The notes under the pieces were generated by a model. It worked only from the letters and a program-made list of their open reading frames with translations, did not search any database and was not told where the DNA came from. Positions 44,684 to 52,466 of a stretch of 64,000 nt of DNA are shown here, piece after piece. The translations under genes and the position numbers were made by a program. The number at the start of each line of letters is the position of its first letter. Position 1 is the stretch's first letter. The stretch comes from Paramagnetospirillum marisnigri (GTDB lineage Bacteria > Pseudomonadota > Alphaproteobacteria > Rhodospirillales > Magnetospirillaceae), in the NCBI RefSeq assembly GCF_001650715.1, contig NZ_LWQT01000131.1, forward strand, positions 113,386-177,385, read 5' to 3'.

Positions 44684-46764
44684 TCCGTGTCCTCCGCCTC
44701 GATATGCGGTCCCGAGCCAAAGGCGAAGGACAACAGGGCGAAGACGGTGCTCATGCCCAGCACCACCCAGCCCAGCGCCACAACGGCACCGGTATAGTCG
44801 AAAAGGGGGATGAAGGCGGCGGCCAGGAACGGCCCGATCACGCTGCCGATGCGCTCGGTCAGGCGCAGGAAGGCCAGGACGTTGGTCTGGCCGATATTGC
44901 GGCATTCGGTCCAGCAGATATCCGGGATCATGGCCAGCTGCGGCGAGGCGGAGAGGCCGTGCGAAACTCCCAGCAGGACGATGGCCAGCCCCAGCAGGTC
45001 GCTGTCCGGCGAAACCATGGGCAGGACCAGACCGGCGCCGCCGATCAGCCCGCCGATGGCCACTAGACCAGCCTTCCAGCCCATGCGGTCGGCCAGCCGT
45101 GACGCCAGCGGCGACAGGATCACCACCGCGATGGGATAGAGCATCATCATGCGGGCGATGTCGCCCAGGTCGGTATCCGGGCTGCGCATCAGGGACAGCG
45201 GCATCAGATAGAAGAAGAAGCCGGTCAGCGCGATCTTGCTTGGAATGGCGGCGAACAGGACCAGGGCGGAAAACCGCCAATTGCGCAGCAGCGGCAGAAA
45301 GGCCACCCTGCGCTCGGGGGCGGCATCCTGGGCGGGCTGGGCGGCTTCCATCAGGCGATGGATCAGCAATCCGGCGATCACCGCCAGGATGGCGGAAATC
45401 ATGAAGGTGGCGGCGAAGCCGACCCGTTCGGCCAGAACGCCGCCGATGCCGGTGCCGCAGATGCTGGCGGTCAAAACCGCCCCCACATAGACGCCAAGCC
45501 CCTGGGTCCGGTTCTGCTGGCGCGATGCCTGGGCGATATAGCTTTGGCAGGCCATGGTCACCAGGGCGTATCCCACCGCCGTCAGTGACCGCCACAAGGT
45601 GAAATCCCAGACATTGGTGGCCAGCGCCGACATCAGGAAGCCGATGGTGGCGGGCGCCAGGCCGATCAGGAACACCCGGCGGCTGCCGCGCCTGGCCGAA
45701 ACCAGGGCGGCGGCGGGGGAAATGGCGGCGATGCACAGCATGAAGACGGCGATGGGCAGGGCGATGGCCATCTCCAGCGGCAGCCAGTCCACCGGCATAT
45801 AGAGGTCACGGATGTAAAGCGGCATGAACGAGCGCGAGATTTCCTCGGCGAACACGAACAGGAACAGCGGCAGGCGGATATCGGTGGCCTGATGCTCGTT
45901 GACCACCTCGGGCTGGCTGCTGCGCGAGAAGCGGAACAGGAAGCGGATGCGGGATTCGATCTCGGCGACGCGTTCGACCACCGTCTTATCGAAATGGGCG
46001 GTCTTGACCTCGTCCAGATAGGCTTCCAGGCGGCGGAACAGCCCGTCGGCATAGCGGATGGCGGCATTGAAGGTATGGATGAAGCGGCCGACCTCGTCTT
46101 CCGAGGTGACGCCGCAGGTGGCGCTGAAATCGCCATGCCGCACCCGGTCCATCACCGTCGAGGCCGCGCGGATGGGGCCGGTGATGTTGAAGGTGACAAC
46201 GAACAGCAGGATTTCCACCGCCACCAGCAAGGACACCAGCGTCACCACCCCGATATCGACCCCGATCTCCAGCACCCGGCTTTGCACATAGTCCTGGTCG
46301 AGGCCCACATGCAGATGGCCGATCAGGGCGGATTTGAACATCAGCGGCTGGGTGATATCGACGAAATTGTCGATCAGGGCCTTGCGCGAGGCGGCGATGT
46401 CGAAATCGGCGGATGAGAAGAAGGGGGCTAGCAGAGCGGCATCGGCGCCACTGATGAAGAGAATGCGGCCGTCGCGGTCGGTCACCGCCAGATAGCGGAT
46501 TTCGCGATTGGCGCCCAGCACCGGCTCGAAGAATTCCGGCATGCCATGCAGCTTGTCCAGGGGAATGCCGTAATTGACGGCGCGCTCGATGCTCGACGCC
46601 AGGTCGCGGCCGACCACGGCGGCCTTTTTGTCCATTTCCGGAACCAGGCCACGGGCGAAATCGTCCATGGCGCCATGAGCCAGCAAGGCCACCGGCGGCA
46701 CCAGGACCAGCAGGGCCAGCAGCAGCAGGCGGATGAACAGCGGGCGGGTGCGGTCCAGGGTCAT
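44680..46764 (-). CDS. Fusion of a periplasmic sensor-HAMP unit with an MFS transporter
   Basis: The 694-residue protein has two parts. The N-terminal part resembles a chemoreceptor or kinase input: TM1 (about 9-29), a ~140-residue periplasmic Cache-like domain (REIRYLAVTDRDGRILFISG), TM2 (about 172-196) and HAMP (about 197-250, TGPIRAASTVMDRVRHGDF with SEDEVGRFIHTFN). After a charged linker, residues about 300-690 form an MFS permease with roughly eleven or twelve helices, including ALVSARRGSRRVFLIGLAP and SPLASRLADRMGWKAG as the two cytoplasmic loop 2-3-type motifs. No frameshift separates the parts. It is translationally coupled on both sides (ATGA overlaps). It may be a regulated transporter or a transceptor. 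Confidence 0.9.
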   Translation of the reverse strand: MTLDRTRPLFIRLLLLALLVLVPPVALLAHGAMDDFARGLVPEMDKKAAVVGRDLASSIERAVNYGIPLDKLHGMPEFFEPVLGANREIRYLAVTDRDGRILFISGADAALLAPFFSSADFDIAASRKALIDNFVDITQPLMFKSALIGHLHVGLDQDYVQSRVLEIGVDIGVVTLVSLLVAVEILLFVVTFNITGPIRAASTVMDRVRHGDFSATCGVTSEDEVGRFIHTFNAAIRYADGLFRRLEAYLDEVKTAHFDKTVVERVAEIESRIRFLFRFSRSSQPEVVNEHQATDIRLPLFLFVFAEEISRSFMPLYIRDLYMPVDWLPLEMAIALPIAVFMLCIAAISPAAALVSARRGSRRVFLIGLAPATIGFLMSALATNVWDFTLWRSLTAVGYALVTMACQSYIAQASRQQNRTQGLGVYVGAVLTASICGTGIGGVLAERVGFAATFMISAILAVIAGLLIHRLMEAAQPAQDAAPERRVAFLPLLRNWRFSALVLFAAIPSKIALTGFFFYLMPLSLMRSPDTDLGDIARMMMLYPIAVVILSPLASRLADRMGWKAGLVAIGGLIGGAGLVLPMVSPDSDLLGLAIVLLGVSHGLSASPQLAMIPDICWTECRNIGQTNVLAFLRLTERIGSVIGPFLAAAFIPLFDYTGAVVALGWVVLGMSTVFALLSFAFGSGPHIEAEDTE

Positions 46765-47600
46765 TGCAGTCGGTCCAACCGGCCGACCTCTTGGGTCGCG
46801 TCATGGATGTGATCGACCGCCTCGCGCGATTTGGCGACGAAATCGGCGAAGCGTTCCTCGAAGGCGTCGCCCGGCCGGTCGACCACGGCGGGGCCGCCAT
46901 TGGTCATGACCGTGTTCAGGCTGCGCTCCATGGCGTCGAGCCGACGCCCGACCCGTCCGAACAGCAGGTAAAGCCCGGCCACCGCCAGGATGGAGAACAC
47001 CACCAGATTGCGCAGGATACCCTTGCTCAGTTCCAGCAGCAGGCCGCTGACGCCGTAATTGACGTAGACGGCGGGATAGCGCAGCACGACGCCGCCTTCG
47101 ACCTTGCCCAGATTGTTCACCAGCGGCAGGCCGACGATCAGCGCGTCCTCGTCGGTGGCGCCAAAGGGCTGCCCCGGAGCTCCCTTCAAGGCCTCGACCA
47201 GATTGGCCGCCACCCGGCTGCCGATGGCGCCGCGATCGGTGTCGAACAGCACCTCGCCCCGCGCGTCGAAGATTTCCACGGCGATGACCTGGGCGTCGCG
47301 CATCTTCTCGCGTTCCAGGATATCCTGGACCTGGCGCAACTGGCGCAAGGCCAGGCCGAGATTCAGATTGTCCTCGACCCGCTTCTTGATGGTGAACACC
47401 ACGAAGCTGTAGCGCGACTGCACCAGGGAAGAGTAAACGCTCTCGAACTTGTAGTAGGCGAAGAACCCGGCCAGCAGCAGGGTCGAGAGCAGGATGGAAA
47501 CCAGGGCCAGGGAAACCTTGCGGACCAGCGACCACCGGACCGGCCGGGGAGGCGGCAGGACGCTTGCCGTGGTGCCGTGTGGTTGTTCGATGCGATCCAA
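46761..47600 (-). CDS. Two-TM sensor-like membrane protein, first gene of the partner-switching operon
   Basis: The 279-residue product has TM1 near 26-48, a ~145-residue periplasmic region of single-Cache type (AQVIAVEIFDARGEVLFDTDRGAIG, about 104-128; VEGGVVLRYPAVYVNYG near 170), TM2 near 195-216 and a ~60-residue helical cytoplasmic tail. There is no kinase, HAMP consensus or methyl-accepting domain. Its layout mirrors the N-terminal half of the next protein, so the two could form a heteromeric sensor. The start is a TTG at 47598-47600 behind AAGGGG; no ATG precedes the first helix. Its stop overlaps the next ATG (ATGA). Confidence 0.8.
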   Translation of the reverse strand: MDRIEQPHGTTASVLPPPRPVRWSLVRKVSLALVSILLSTLLLAGFFAYYKFESVYSSLVQSRYSFVVFTIKKRVEDNLNLGLALRQLRQVQDILEREKMRDAQVIAVEIFDARGEVLFDTDRGAIGSRVAANLVEALKGAPGQPFGATDEDALIVGLPLVNNLGKVEGGVVLRYPAVYVNYGVSGLLLELSKGILRNLVVFSILAVAGLYLLFGRVGRRLDAMERSLNTVMTNGGPAVVDRPGDAFEERFADFVAKSREAVDHIHDATQEVGRLDRLQ

Positions 47601-47811
47601 AACGCCTGCCCCTTGCGCGCCGTGGCCACTAATGTCGAAGTGACGACTGGCAGCTTATAGGATATTTGTCGGTGATGTCCAAGACTCCGAAACCGTGTTC
47701 CCTCCAGACGGCCTTGGTGATTTCTCTGTGCAACCAGTCATGGCCATGATCAATAAGCCCAACCCCCTGGCTGCCGCCCCCGCCACTCAGGGTTTCACCT
47801 TATCGGAACCT
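47601..47811. other. Divergent spacer between the partner-switching operon and murI
   Basis: A 211-base region that must hold promoters for both directions. The murI frame is open through much of it, with ATGs at 47740 and 47746, but the encoded sequence is not MurI-like. I see no clear promoter pair or hairpin. Confidence 0.4.
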
Positions 47812-48621
47812 ATGCCAAAGCATTATCCAGTTGGAATTTTCGACTCAGGTATCGGTGGTCTGACCGTGGCCGCCGCCATTCGGCGCGCCATGCCCGCCGA
47901 AAAGCTGTTGTATCTGGCCGATCTGGCGCGCCAGCCTTATGGTCCGAAATCGCCGCGGACGGTGACCCGCTATGCGGTGCAGGCGGCGGAATTCCTGGTG
48001 GGCCGGGGCGTCAAGGCCCTGGTGGTGGCCTGCAATACCGCCTCGGCGGTGGCGCTGGAGGCCATTGCCGAGCGATTCCCGGAGCTGCCGCTGCTGGGCG
48101 TGGTGGAGGCGGGTGCCGCCGGTGCTGTCGCTGCTTCGGCCTCGGGCCGTATCGTGGTGGCCGCCACCGAAGGGACCTGTCGGTCCCAGGCCTATGAGCG
48201 CGCCATCGCCCGGCGGCGCGGCGGGTGCCGGGTGACCTGCGTCCCCTGTCCGCTGTTCGTGTCGCTGGCCGAGGAGGGCCTGACCGATGGCGCCATCGTC
48301 GAAAGCGTCGCCCGCCATTATCTGGCTCCGTTGTTCGACCGCCTGGGCGGCGATGACTGCCTCGTGCTGGGCTGTACCCATTTCCCATTGCTGGCGCCCG
48401 CCCTGGCGCGTCTGGCCGGGCCGGGAGTGCGGCTGGTGGATTGTGCCGAAGCCACATCGACCATGCTGGCCGAGACCCTGCGCGGCCTGGAAGCCCCGGT
48501 CGGGGGGGCGGGTGGCCTCAGCCTGATCGCCACCGACGCCCCCGAGCGCTTTGCCCGCATCGCCCGGCGCCTGTTCCCGTCCCTGGACGAGATCGGCACC
48601 GTCGAACTGGCGGATCTGTGA
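47812..48621 (+). CDS. murI: Glutamate racemase
   Basis: The 269-residue product converts L- to D-glutamate for peptidoglycan. The start of the fold is PVGIFDSGIGGLTV (D11), followed by LADLARQPYGPKS, VVACNTASA with catalytic C74, and LGCTHFPLL with the second catalytic C188. All four regions match the family. ATG at 47812 gives the normal length; in-frame ATGs up to 39 codons upstream would add a non-conserved tail. Its stop shares a base with the start of the next gene (TGATG), so the two form an operon. Confidence 0.94.
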   Translation: MPKHYPVGIFDSGIGGLTVAAAIRRAMPAEKLLYLADLARQPYGPKSPRTVTRYAVQAAEFLVGRGVKALVVACNTASAVALEAIAERFPELPLLGVVEAGAAGAVAASASGRIVVAATEGTCRSQAYERAIARRRGGCRVTCVPCPLFVSLAEEGLTDGAIVESVARHYLAPLFDRLGGDDCLVLGCTHFPLLAPALARLAGPGVRLVDCAEATSTMLAETLRGLEAPVGGAGGLSLIATDAPERFARIARRLFPSLDEIGTVELADL

Positions 48622-49508
48622 TGGGAAGCCATGCCCGCTTTCACCTGCTGCTGGCGCTGACCATCGTGTTCTGGGCGGGCAATGCCCTGGTGGGCCGCGC
48701 CACCGTCGGGCAGGTGCCGCCCATCGCCCTGTCCTTCTGGCGCTGGGCCATCGCCTTGCTGATCATCCTGCCCTTCACCGCACGGGACATGATCCGGGTG
48801 GCGCCGCTGATCCGTGCCCGCTGGCAGGTGGTGACGGTGATGGCCGTGGCCAGCGTCACCGCCTACAATACCCTGCTCTATCTGGCGCTCCAGACCACCA
48901 CCGCCATCAACGCCACCCTGGTGGCCACCTCCATGCCGGTGATGCTGCTGATCCTCAGCCGGGTCTGGCTGAAGACTCCTATCCGCCTGGCCCAGGGCCT
49001 GGGTATCGCCCTGTCCCTGGCGGGCGTGCTGTTCATCATCGGCCGGGGTGATCCCGCCCGCCTGATGGGTCTGGGGCTGGCGGCAGGCGATCTGCTGATG
49101 CTGGCGGCGGTGCTGTCCTGGACCATCTATTCCGCCATGCTGAGGCGCTATCCCCTTGACGTGCCGGGACAGACCCTGCTGGCGGTGCTGATCGCCATCG
49201 GCACCGTCTTCATCCTGCCGCTCTATCTGTGGGAGATCGCCTCGGGCGTCACCATGGAGGTCACCTGGACCGCCGCCACCGCCATTCTCTACACGGCGGT
49301 GTTTCCGTCGCTGCTGGCCTATACCTTCTGGAACAAGGGGGTTGCCGCCCTGGGCGCCGCCGTGGCCGGGCAGTACACCTATCTGATGCCGCTGTTCACC
49401 GCCGTGCTGGCGGTGGCGTTGCTGGGCGAAAGCTTCCACTGGTTCCACGGCCTGGGCGGGGTGATGATCTTCGGCGGCCTGTGGCTCGCCACCCGCCAGA
49501 AGAAATAG
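48621..49508 (+). CDS. EamA/DMT-family transporter
   Basis: The 295-residue membrane protein has about ten transmembrane helices in two EamA repeats, typical of drug/metabolite exporters. FHLLLALTIVFWAGNALVGR begins the first repeat and GDLLMLAAVLSWTIYSAMLRR (about 155-175) the second; PLFTAVLAVALLGESFHWFH (about 253-272) is the usual late EamA helix. Substrate could be an amino acid or metabolite; not determinable. It overlaps the murI stop by one base. Confidence 0.9.
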   Translation: MGSHARFHLLLALTIVFWAGNALVGRATVGQVPPIALSFWRWAIALLIILPFTARDMIRVAPLIRARWQVVTVMAVASVTAYNTLLYLALQTTTAINATLVATSMPVMLLILSRVWLKTPIRLAQGLGIALSLAGVLFIIGRGDPARLMGLGLAAGDLLMLAAVLSWTIYSAMLRRYPLDVPGQTLLAVLIAIGTVFILPLYLWEIASGVTMEVTWTAATAILYTAVFPSLLAYTFWNKGVAALGAAVAGQYTYLMPLFTAVLAVALLGESFHWFHGLGGVMIFGGLWLATRQKK

Positions 49509-49561
49509 TCGATGCGCAGCCGCGCTATAGGCTGTCAGAGTTTGGCGGAACCGGCCCTCCC

Positions 49562-49627
49562 TGTCGTCACCCCCGGACTTGATCCGGGGGTCCATGGATG
49601 GCCGGGTCGAGCCCGGCCATGACGGGT
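49562..49627. repeat. Paired palindromic intergenic repeat
   Basis: Two strong inverted repeats sit side by side: ACCCCCGGA-cttga-TCCGGGGGT (49569-49591) and ATGGCCGGG-tcgag-CCCGGCCAT (49598-49620), with outer arms CGTCA and TGACG. Elements of this form are scattered in alphaproteobacterial intergenic regions. Here it lies between two convergent genes and may act as a bidirectional terminator or RNA end. Confidence 0.7.
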
Positions 49628-49660
49628 AGAGAGTATGCTCCCACCTAAACCGGACAAACT

Positions 49661-50812
49661 CTAGGCTCCCCGTCGCAGGGTGACCAGGGTCAGGTCGTCG
49701 GGTGGGCGGCCGGGCAGGCGTTGATGGAAGCGCGACCAGACACCGCCCACCAGATCGCCCGCCGGGCCAATCTCGCGCATCCAGTCCAGCAGGGTGGGTT
49801 GATCCACCACCGGCTGGTGGGCGTGGTCGACGCTTTCCACCAGGGCGTCGGAATAGGCCAGCAGGGTCTCCCCGGGCTCCAGGACCATGGATTCCAGGCC
49901 ATAGGTGGCATTCATGAAAGCCCCCAATGGCGGACCCGAGACCTCGATCCCCTCGATACTGCCATTGGCTCGCATCACCAAGGGCTGCGGCGTCATGGCT
50001 CCGGCGCAGGTCAGGGCCCCGGTGCCAGGGGTCAATTCGCAGGCCAGGGCGGCGGCGAACTGGCCTGGCTGCAACAGCCGCTTCAGTTCGTGGTTCAGGA
50101 ATTCCAGTAACTCACCGGGGCCGTGCAGTTCCCACGGACGGCGGGCCATCAGGGCATGCAGGCGCACGGTGTTGAACGAGGCGGCGACGCCATGGCCGGT
50201 GAAGTCGGCCACCAGGATGCCGAGATCGCCGCGATGGGTCTCGTAGACGGTCCAGAAATCGCCACCCAGCTCGGACGAGGTTTCGATGGAGCCGCAGACC
50301 GTCACCCCGGTGCGCTCGGCGATCAGGTCCAACTGCCGCTGATTGGGATGGAGCGCCTCCTGGGTCGAGCGGGCCAGGTCCACCTCCTCGCTCATGCGGG
50401 TGCGGTAGGCCTGCAGTCCCGCCAGCAGGATGCGGTTCTGCAGGTGGACCCGCAGCCGCGCGGTCACCTCGGCGATGTTCAGGGGCTTGCTGACCATGTC
50501 GGTGCCCCCGGCGTCGAAGCAGGCGGCCCGGCTTTCCGGATTGTTGAGCGCGGTAACGAACAGGACCGGCAGGTCGGTCTGGCCATGCTCGATGCGCAGG
50601 CGGCGGCACATTTCGTAGCCATCCATCACCGGCATCATGACGTCGAGCAGCACCAGGTCGGGCTTGGCACGGGCGATGGCTTCAAGCCCCTCGCGCCCGT
50701 TGAAGGCGGTTTCAATGCGGCTGACGCCAATGGACTGGACGATGGTTGCCAATAGCCGCTGATTGACCGCGTTGTCTTCGACGATCAGGACCAGGAGATC
50801 TTCGAGATTCAT
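49661..50812 (-). CDS. Response regulator with SpoIIE/PP2C phosphatase output
   Basis: The 383-residue protein has a receiver domain (about 5-125; acidic pair VEDN near 11-14, phospho-acceptor D57 in LLDVMMPVMDG, conserved T in LFVTAL and K in VSKPL). A coiled linker with the RTRMSEEVDLARSTQEAL helix follows, then a SpoIIE phosphatase domain (about 175-380; SSELGGDFW, VADFTGHGVAASF, DDLTLVTLRRG). It resembles RssB/HsbR-type phosphatases that dephosphorylate STAS antagonists on a signal from a histidine kinase. ATG at 50810-50812 overlaps the stop of the kinase-like gene upstream (ATGA). Confidence 0.93.
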   Translation of the reverse strand: MNLEDLLVLIVEDNAVNQRLLATIVQSIGVSRIETAFNGREGLEAIARAKPDLVLLDVMMPVMDGYEMCRRLRIEHGQTDLPVLFVTALNNPESRAACFDAGGTDMVSKPLNIAEVTARLRVHLQNRILLAGLQAYRTRMSEEVDLARSTQEALHPNQRQLDLIAERTGVTVCGSIETSSELGGDFWTVYETHRGDLGILVADFTGHGVAASFNTVRLHALMARRPWELHGPGELLEFLNHELKRLLQPGQFAAALACELTPGTGALTCAGAMTPQPLVMRANGSIEGIEVSGPPLGAFMNATYGLESMVLEPGETLLAYSDALVESVDHAHQPVVDQPTLLDWMREIGPAGDLVGGVWSRFHQRLPGRPPDDLTLVTLRRGA

Positions 50813-51516
50813 GACTCCTCGTCCCGGAAGGTGATCTCGGCGCAACGGCCCCCCTCAAGGATGCGCAGCCTGCTCAGGGACGAAATGATGGACAGGCCGT
50901 GTTCGCGCGGTTCGGCGGTATGCGTCTCGACGGGTGCCGGAACAAAGCCACGGCCGTGATCTCGCACCGCCAGTTGCAGCCCAAGGCCATCGATGTGGAC
51001 GGCCGAGATTTCAATCGGCCGTCCAGCCTTGGCGGGGTCGTCCAGGGCGGCGTCCAGGGCGGCGCAATAGGCGTGGAATCCGTCCAGGTCGGCGGTTGGC
51101 GTCGCGACATCGAGATTGCCGTGGACGATGGCGTTGGTTACCGCCTCGTGCAGGACCCGGGCGATACTTTCCTCGCGGCTTTGCCATTGCGGATAATGCA
51201 GCATCAAGGCGGTGGTGAAGGTGAAGGCCAGATCGCAGCGGTGGGCGGTGCCGGTGGCGATGGCCAAGCCCAGTCCTCCCAGTTGGAGATGGTGCAGGAA
51301 ACTATCTCCGGGGCGACAGGGGTGCCCGCGTTCGATCTCGATCACGCCGGCATTGGGGGGGCGCAGCGCCGCCGCCAGCGACAAGGGGCTCAGCCGCTCG
51401 GCCGCCATCATCCGTCGTGGGCTGGGCACGGTTCCCCAACCACAGGACTGACCCAGGGATTCTAATTCGGCCGGGGATAGGTCCGGCGAGACCAATTGAA
51501 TATTCGATGGCGGCAT
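50809..51516 (-). CDS. RsbW-like ATP-binding protein (anti-sigma factor/serine kinase)
   Basis: The 235-residue protein has an HATPase_c_2-type domain in its second half: VLHEAVTNAIVHGNLD (N-box, about 129-144), LAVRDHGRGF (about 185-194) and HGLSIISSLSRLRI near the end (G-box). The first ~90 residues are unassigned. ATG at 51514-51516 with GGGGAG seven bases upstream is preferred to the ATG five codons earlier. It is coupled to the receiver-SpoIIE gene and divergent from a STAS gene, so a phosphatase-kinase-antagonist set is complete. The final target (a sigma factor or other protein) is not encoded here. Confidence 0.85.
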   Translation of the reverse strand: MPPSNIQLVSPDLSPAELESLGQSCGWGTVPSPRRMMAAERLSPLSLAAALRPPNAGVIEIERGHPCRPGDSFLHHLQLGGLGLAIATGTAHRCDLAFTFTTALMLHYPQWQSREESIARVLHEAVTNAIVHGNLDVATPTADLDGFHAYCAALDAALDDPAKAGRPIEISAVHIDGLGLQLAVRDHGRGFVPAPVETHTAEPREHGLSIISSLSRLRILEGGRCAEITFRDEES

Positions 51517-51605
51517 GATCGTGCTCCCCATCGATTTTGGCGGAAAGTTGTGACATATGGAATGGGTAAGACGTGATCGTCGCCCCCCCGAGGAAAGGAA
51601 TCGGC

Positions 51606-51908
51606 ATGGAATTCGCCTTCGAATCAGGAAATGGCAGTCTGTCCGTGGTGTTGGACGGTCGGATGACCCACGCCGATTACAAGGGGTTCCGCGAGATTCT
51701 CGCCCGCATCAACCAGGACAAGCCCGCCCGTATCCGCTTCGATCTGGCCCGGGTGTCCTTCGTTGATTCCTCGGCGCTGGGGATGTTGCTGATCGTTCGC
51801 GACGCCGCCTCCCATGATAAGCGGGAGGTGATCCTGAAAGGGGCGTCCGGCCAGGTGGAGGCCCTGATCAACGTGGGCAAGCTTCACAAGTACTTCACGA
51901 TCGAATAG
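51606..51908 (+). CDS. STAS-domain anti-sigma factor antagonist
   Basis: A 100-residue single STAS domain: SLSVVLDGRMTHADYKGFREIL, then ARIRFDLARVSFVDSSALGML with S55/S56 as phosphorylation site. ATG at 51606 has GGAA upstream and is chosen over an ATG eleven codons earlier. It is divergent from the RsbW-like/SpoIIE pair at 49661-51516 and most likely their substrate. It also heads a plus-strand run with a PilZ gene. Confidence 0.92.
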   Translation: MEFAFESGNGSLSVVLDGRMTHADYKGFREILARINQDKPARIRFDLARVSFVDSSALGMLLIVRDAASHDKREVILKGASGQVEALINVGKLHKYFTIE

Positions 51909-51948
51909 GCTTCGTCGGCCCCGCGAACAGGACTTCGGAAACCGGACC

Positions 51949-52305
51949 ATGCCCGACCAAGGAGATGCCGACGGAAAGGACCGCCGCCGCTATCCCCGTT
52001 TCCAGGGGGCGGGGCTGATGGTCAATATCGGCGGCAAGCTGGTCAAGGTCGCGGGCATCTCGGCCGGGGGCATGAAGCTGGAATCCGGCTTCGCCCTGGC
52101 CGATGGTCCCATGCGCTTCACCTTGTATCCCACCAAGGACGGCAAGATGGACATCAACCACGGCATCGGCGGCATGTGCCGGTTCGTGCGCTATGAAGGC
52201 GCCTTCGTGGCGCTACGCTTCGACCCCGCCACCTACCGCCTGGTCAAGATGGTGGCGGAATGCACCGGCGCCGGCCCCGAGCCGGACTCCTTCCTGTCCC
52301 ATTAG
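51949..52305 (+). CDS. PilZ-domain protein (likely c-di-GMP binding)
   Basis: The 118-residue product has the PilZ pattern: a basic RRRYPRF near 12-18 (the RxxxR arginines), then ISAGGMKLES (about 38-47) in place of the usual D/NxSxxG, followed by the beta-barrel strands MRFTLYPT and CRFVRYEGAFVALRF. Such proteins relay c-di-GMP to motility or surface functions. It starts 40 bases after the STAS gene and precedes a flagellar hook gene, which fits a motility role. Ligand binding is inferred from the arginines and SxxG. Confidence 0.82.
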   Translation: MPDQGDADGKDRRRYPRFQGAGLMVNIGGKLVKVAGISAGGMKLESGFALADGPMRFTLYPTKDGKMDINHGIGGMCRFVRYEGAFVALRFDPATYRLVKMVAECTGAGPEPDSFLSH

Positions 52306-52407
52306 GATAGGCAAGTTCTGCCGCCGGGTCGGTTCCTGCCTGCCCATGGCGGTCAAAGCTGCCGCCCCTCCTTTCGGCAACCCATTGAAAAGCAAGGCGT
52401 TGCTAGT

Positions 52408-52423
52408 TGGCCTGTCGCTTGCA
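52408..52423 (+). promoter_or_regulatory. Sigma-54-type promoter of the hook protein gene
   Basis: TGGCCTGTCGCTTGCA matches the -24/-12 consensus well: GG and GC are separated by exactly ten bases and TTGCA is complete. It lies 44 bases before the hook gene ATG. RpoN control of hook genes is known in other alphaproteobacteria. Confidence 0.7.
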
Positions 52424-52466
52424 AAGTCCTTTGGCGGATCAGTGTCCGTCGTGGATGGAGGCGACG

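Noticed and set aside
43637..45736. A continuous 699-codon frame covering the binding-protein gene and part of the MFS gene
   Set aside because: Only its C-terminal 348 codons, from the ATG at 44683, are protein-like; the upstream part is out of frame with the genuine MFS gene.
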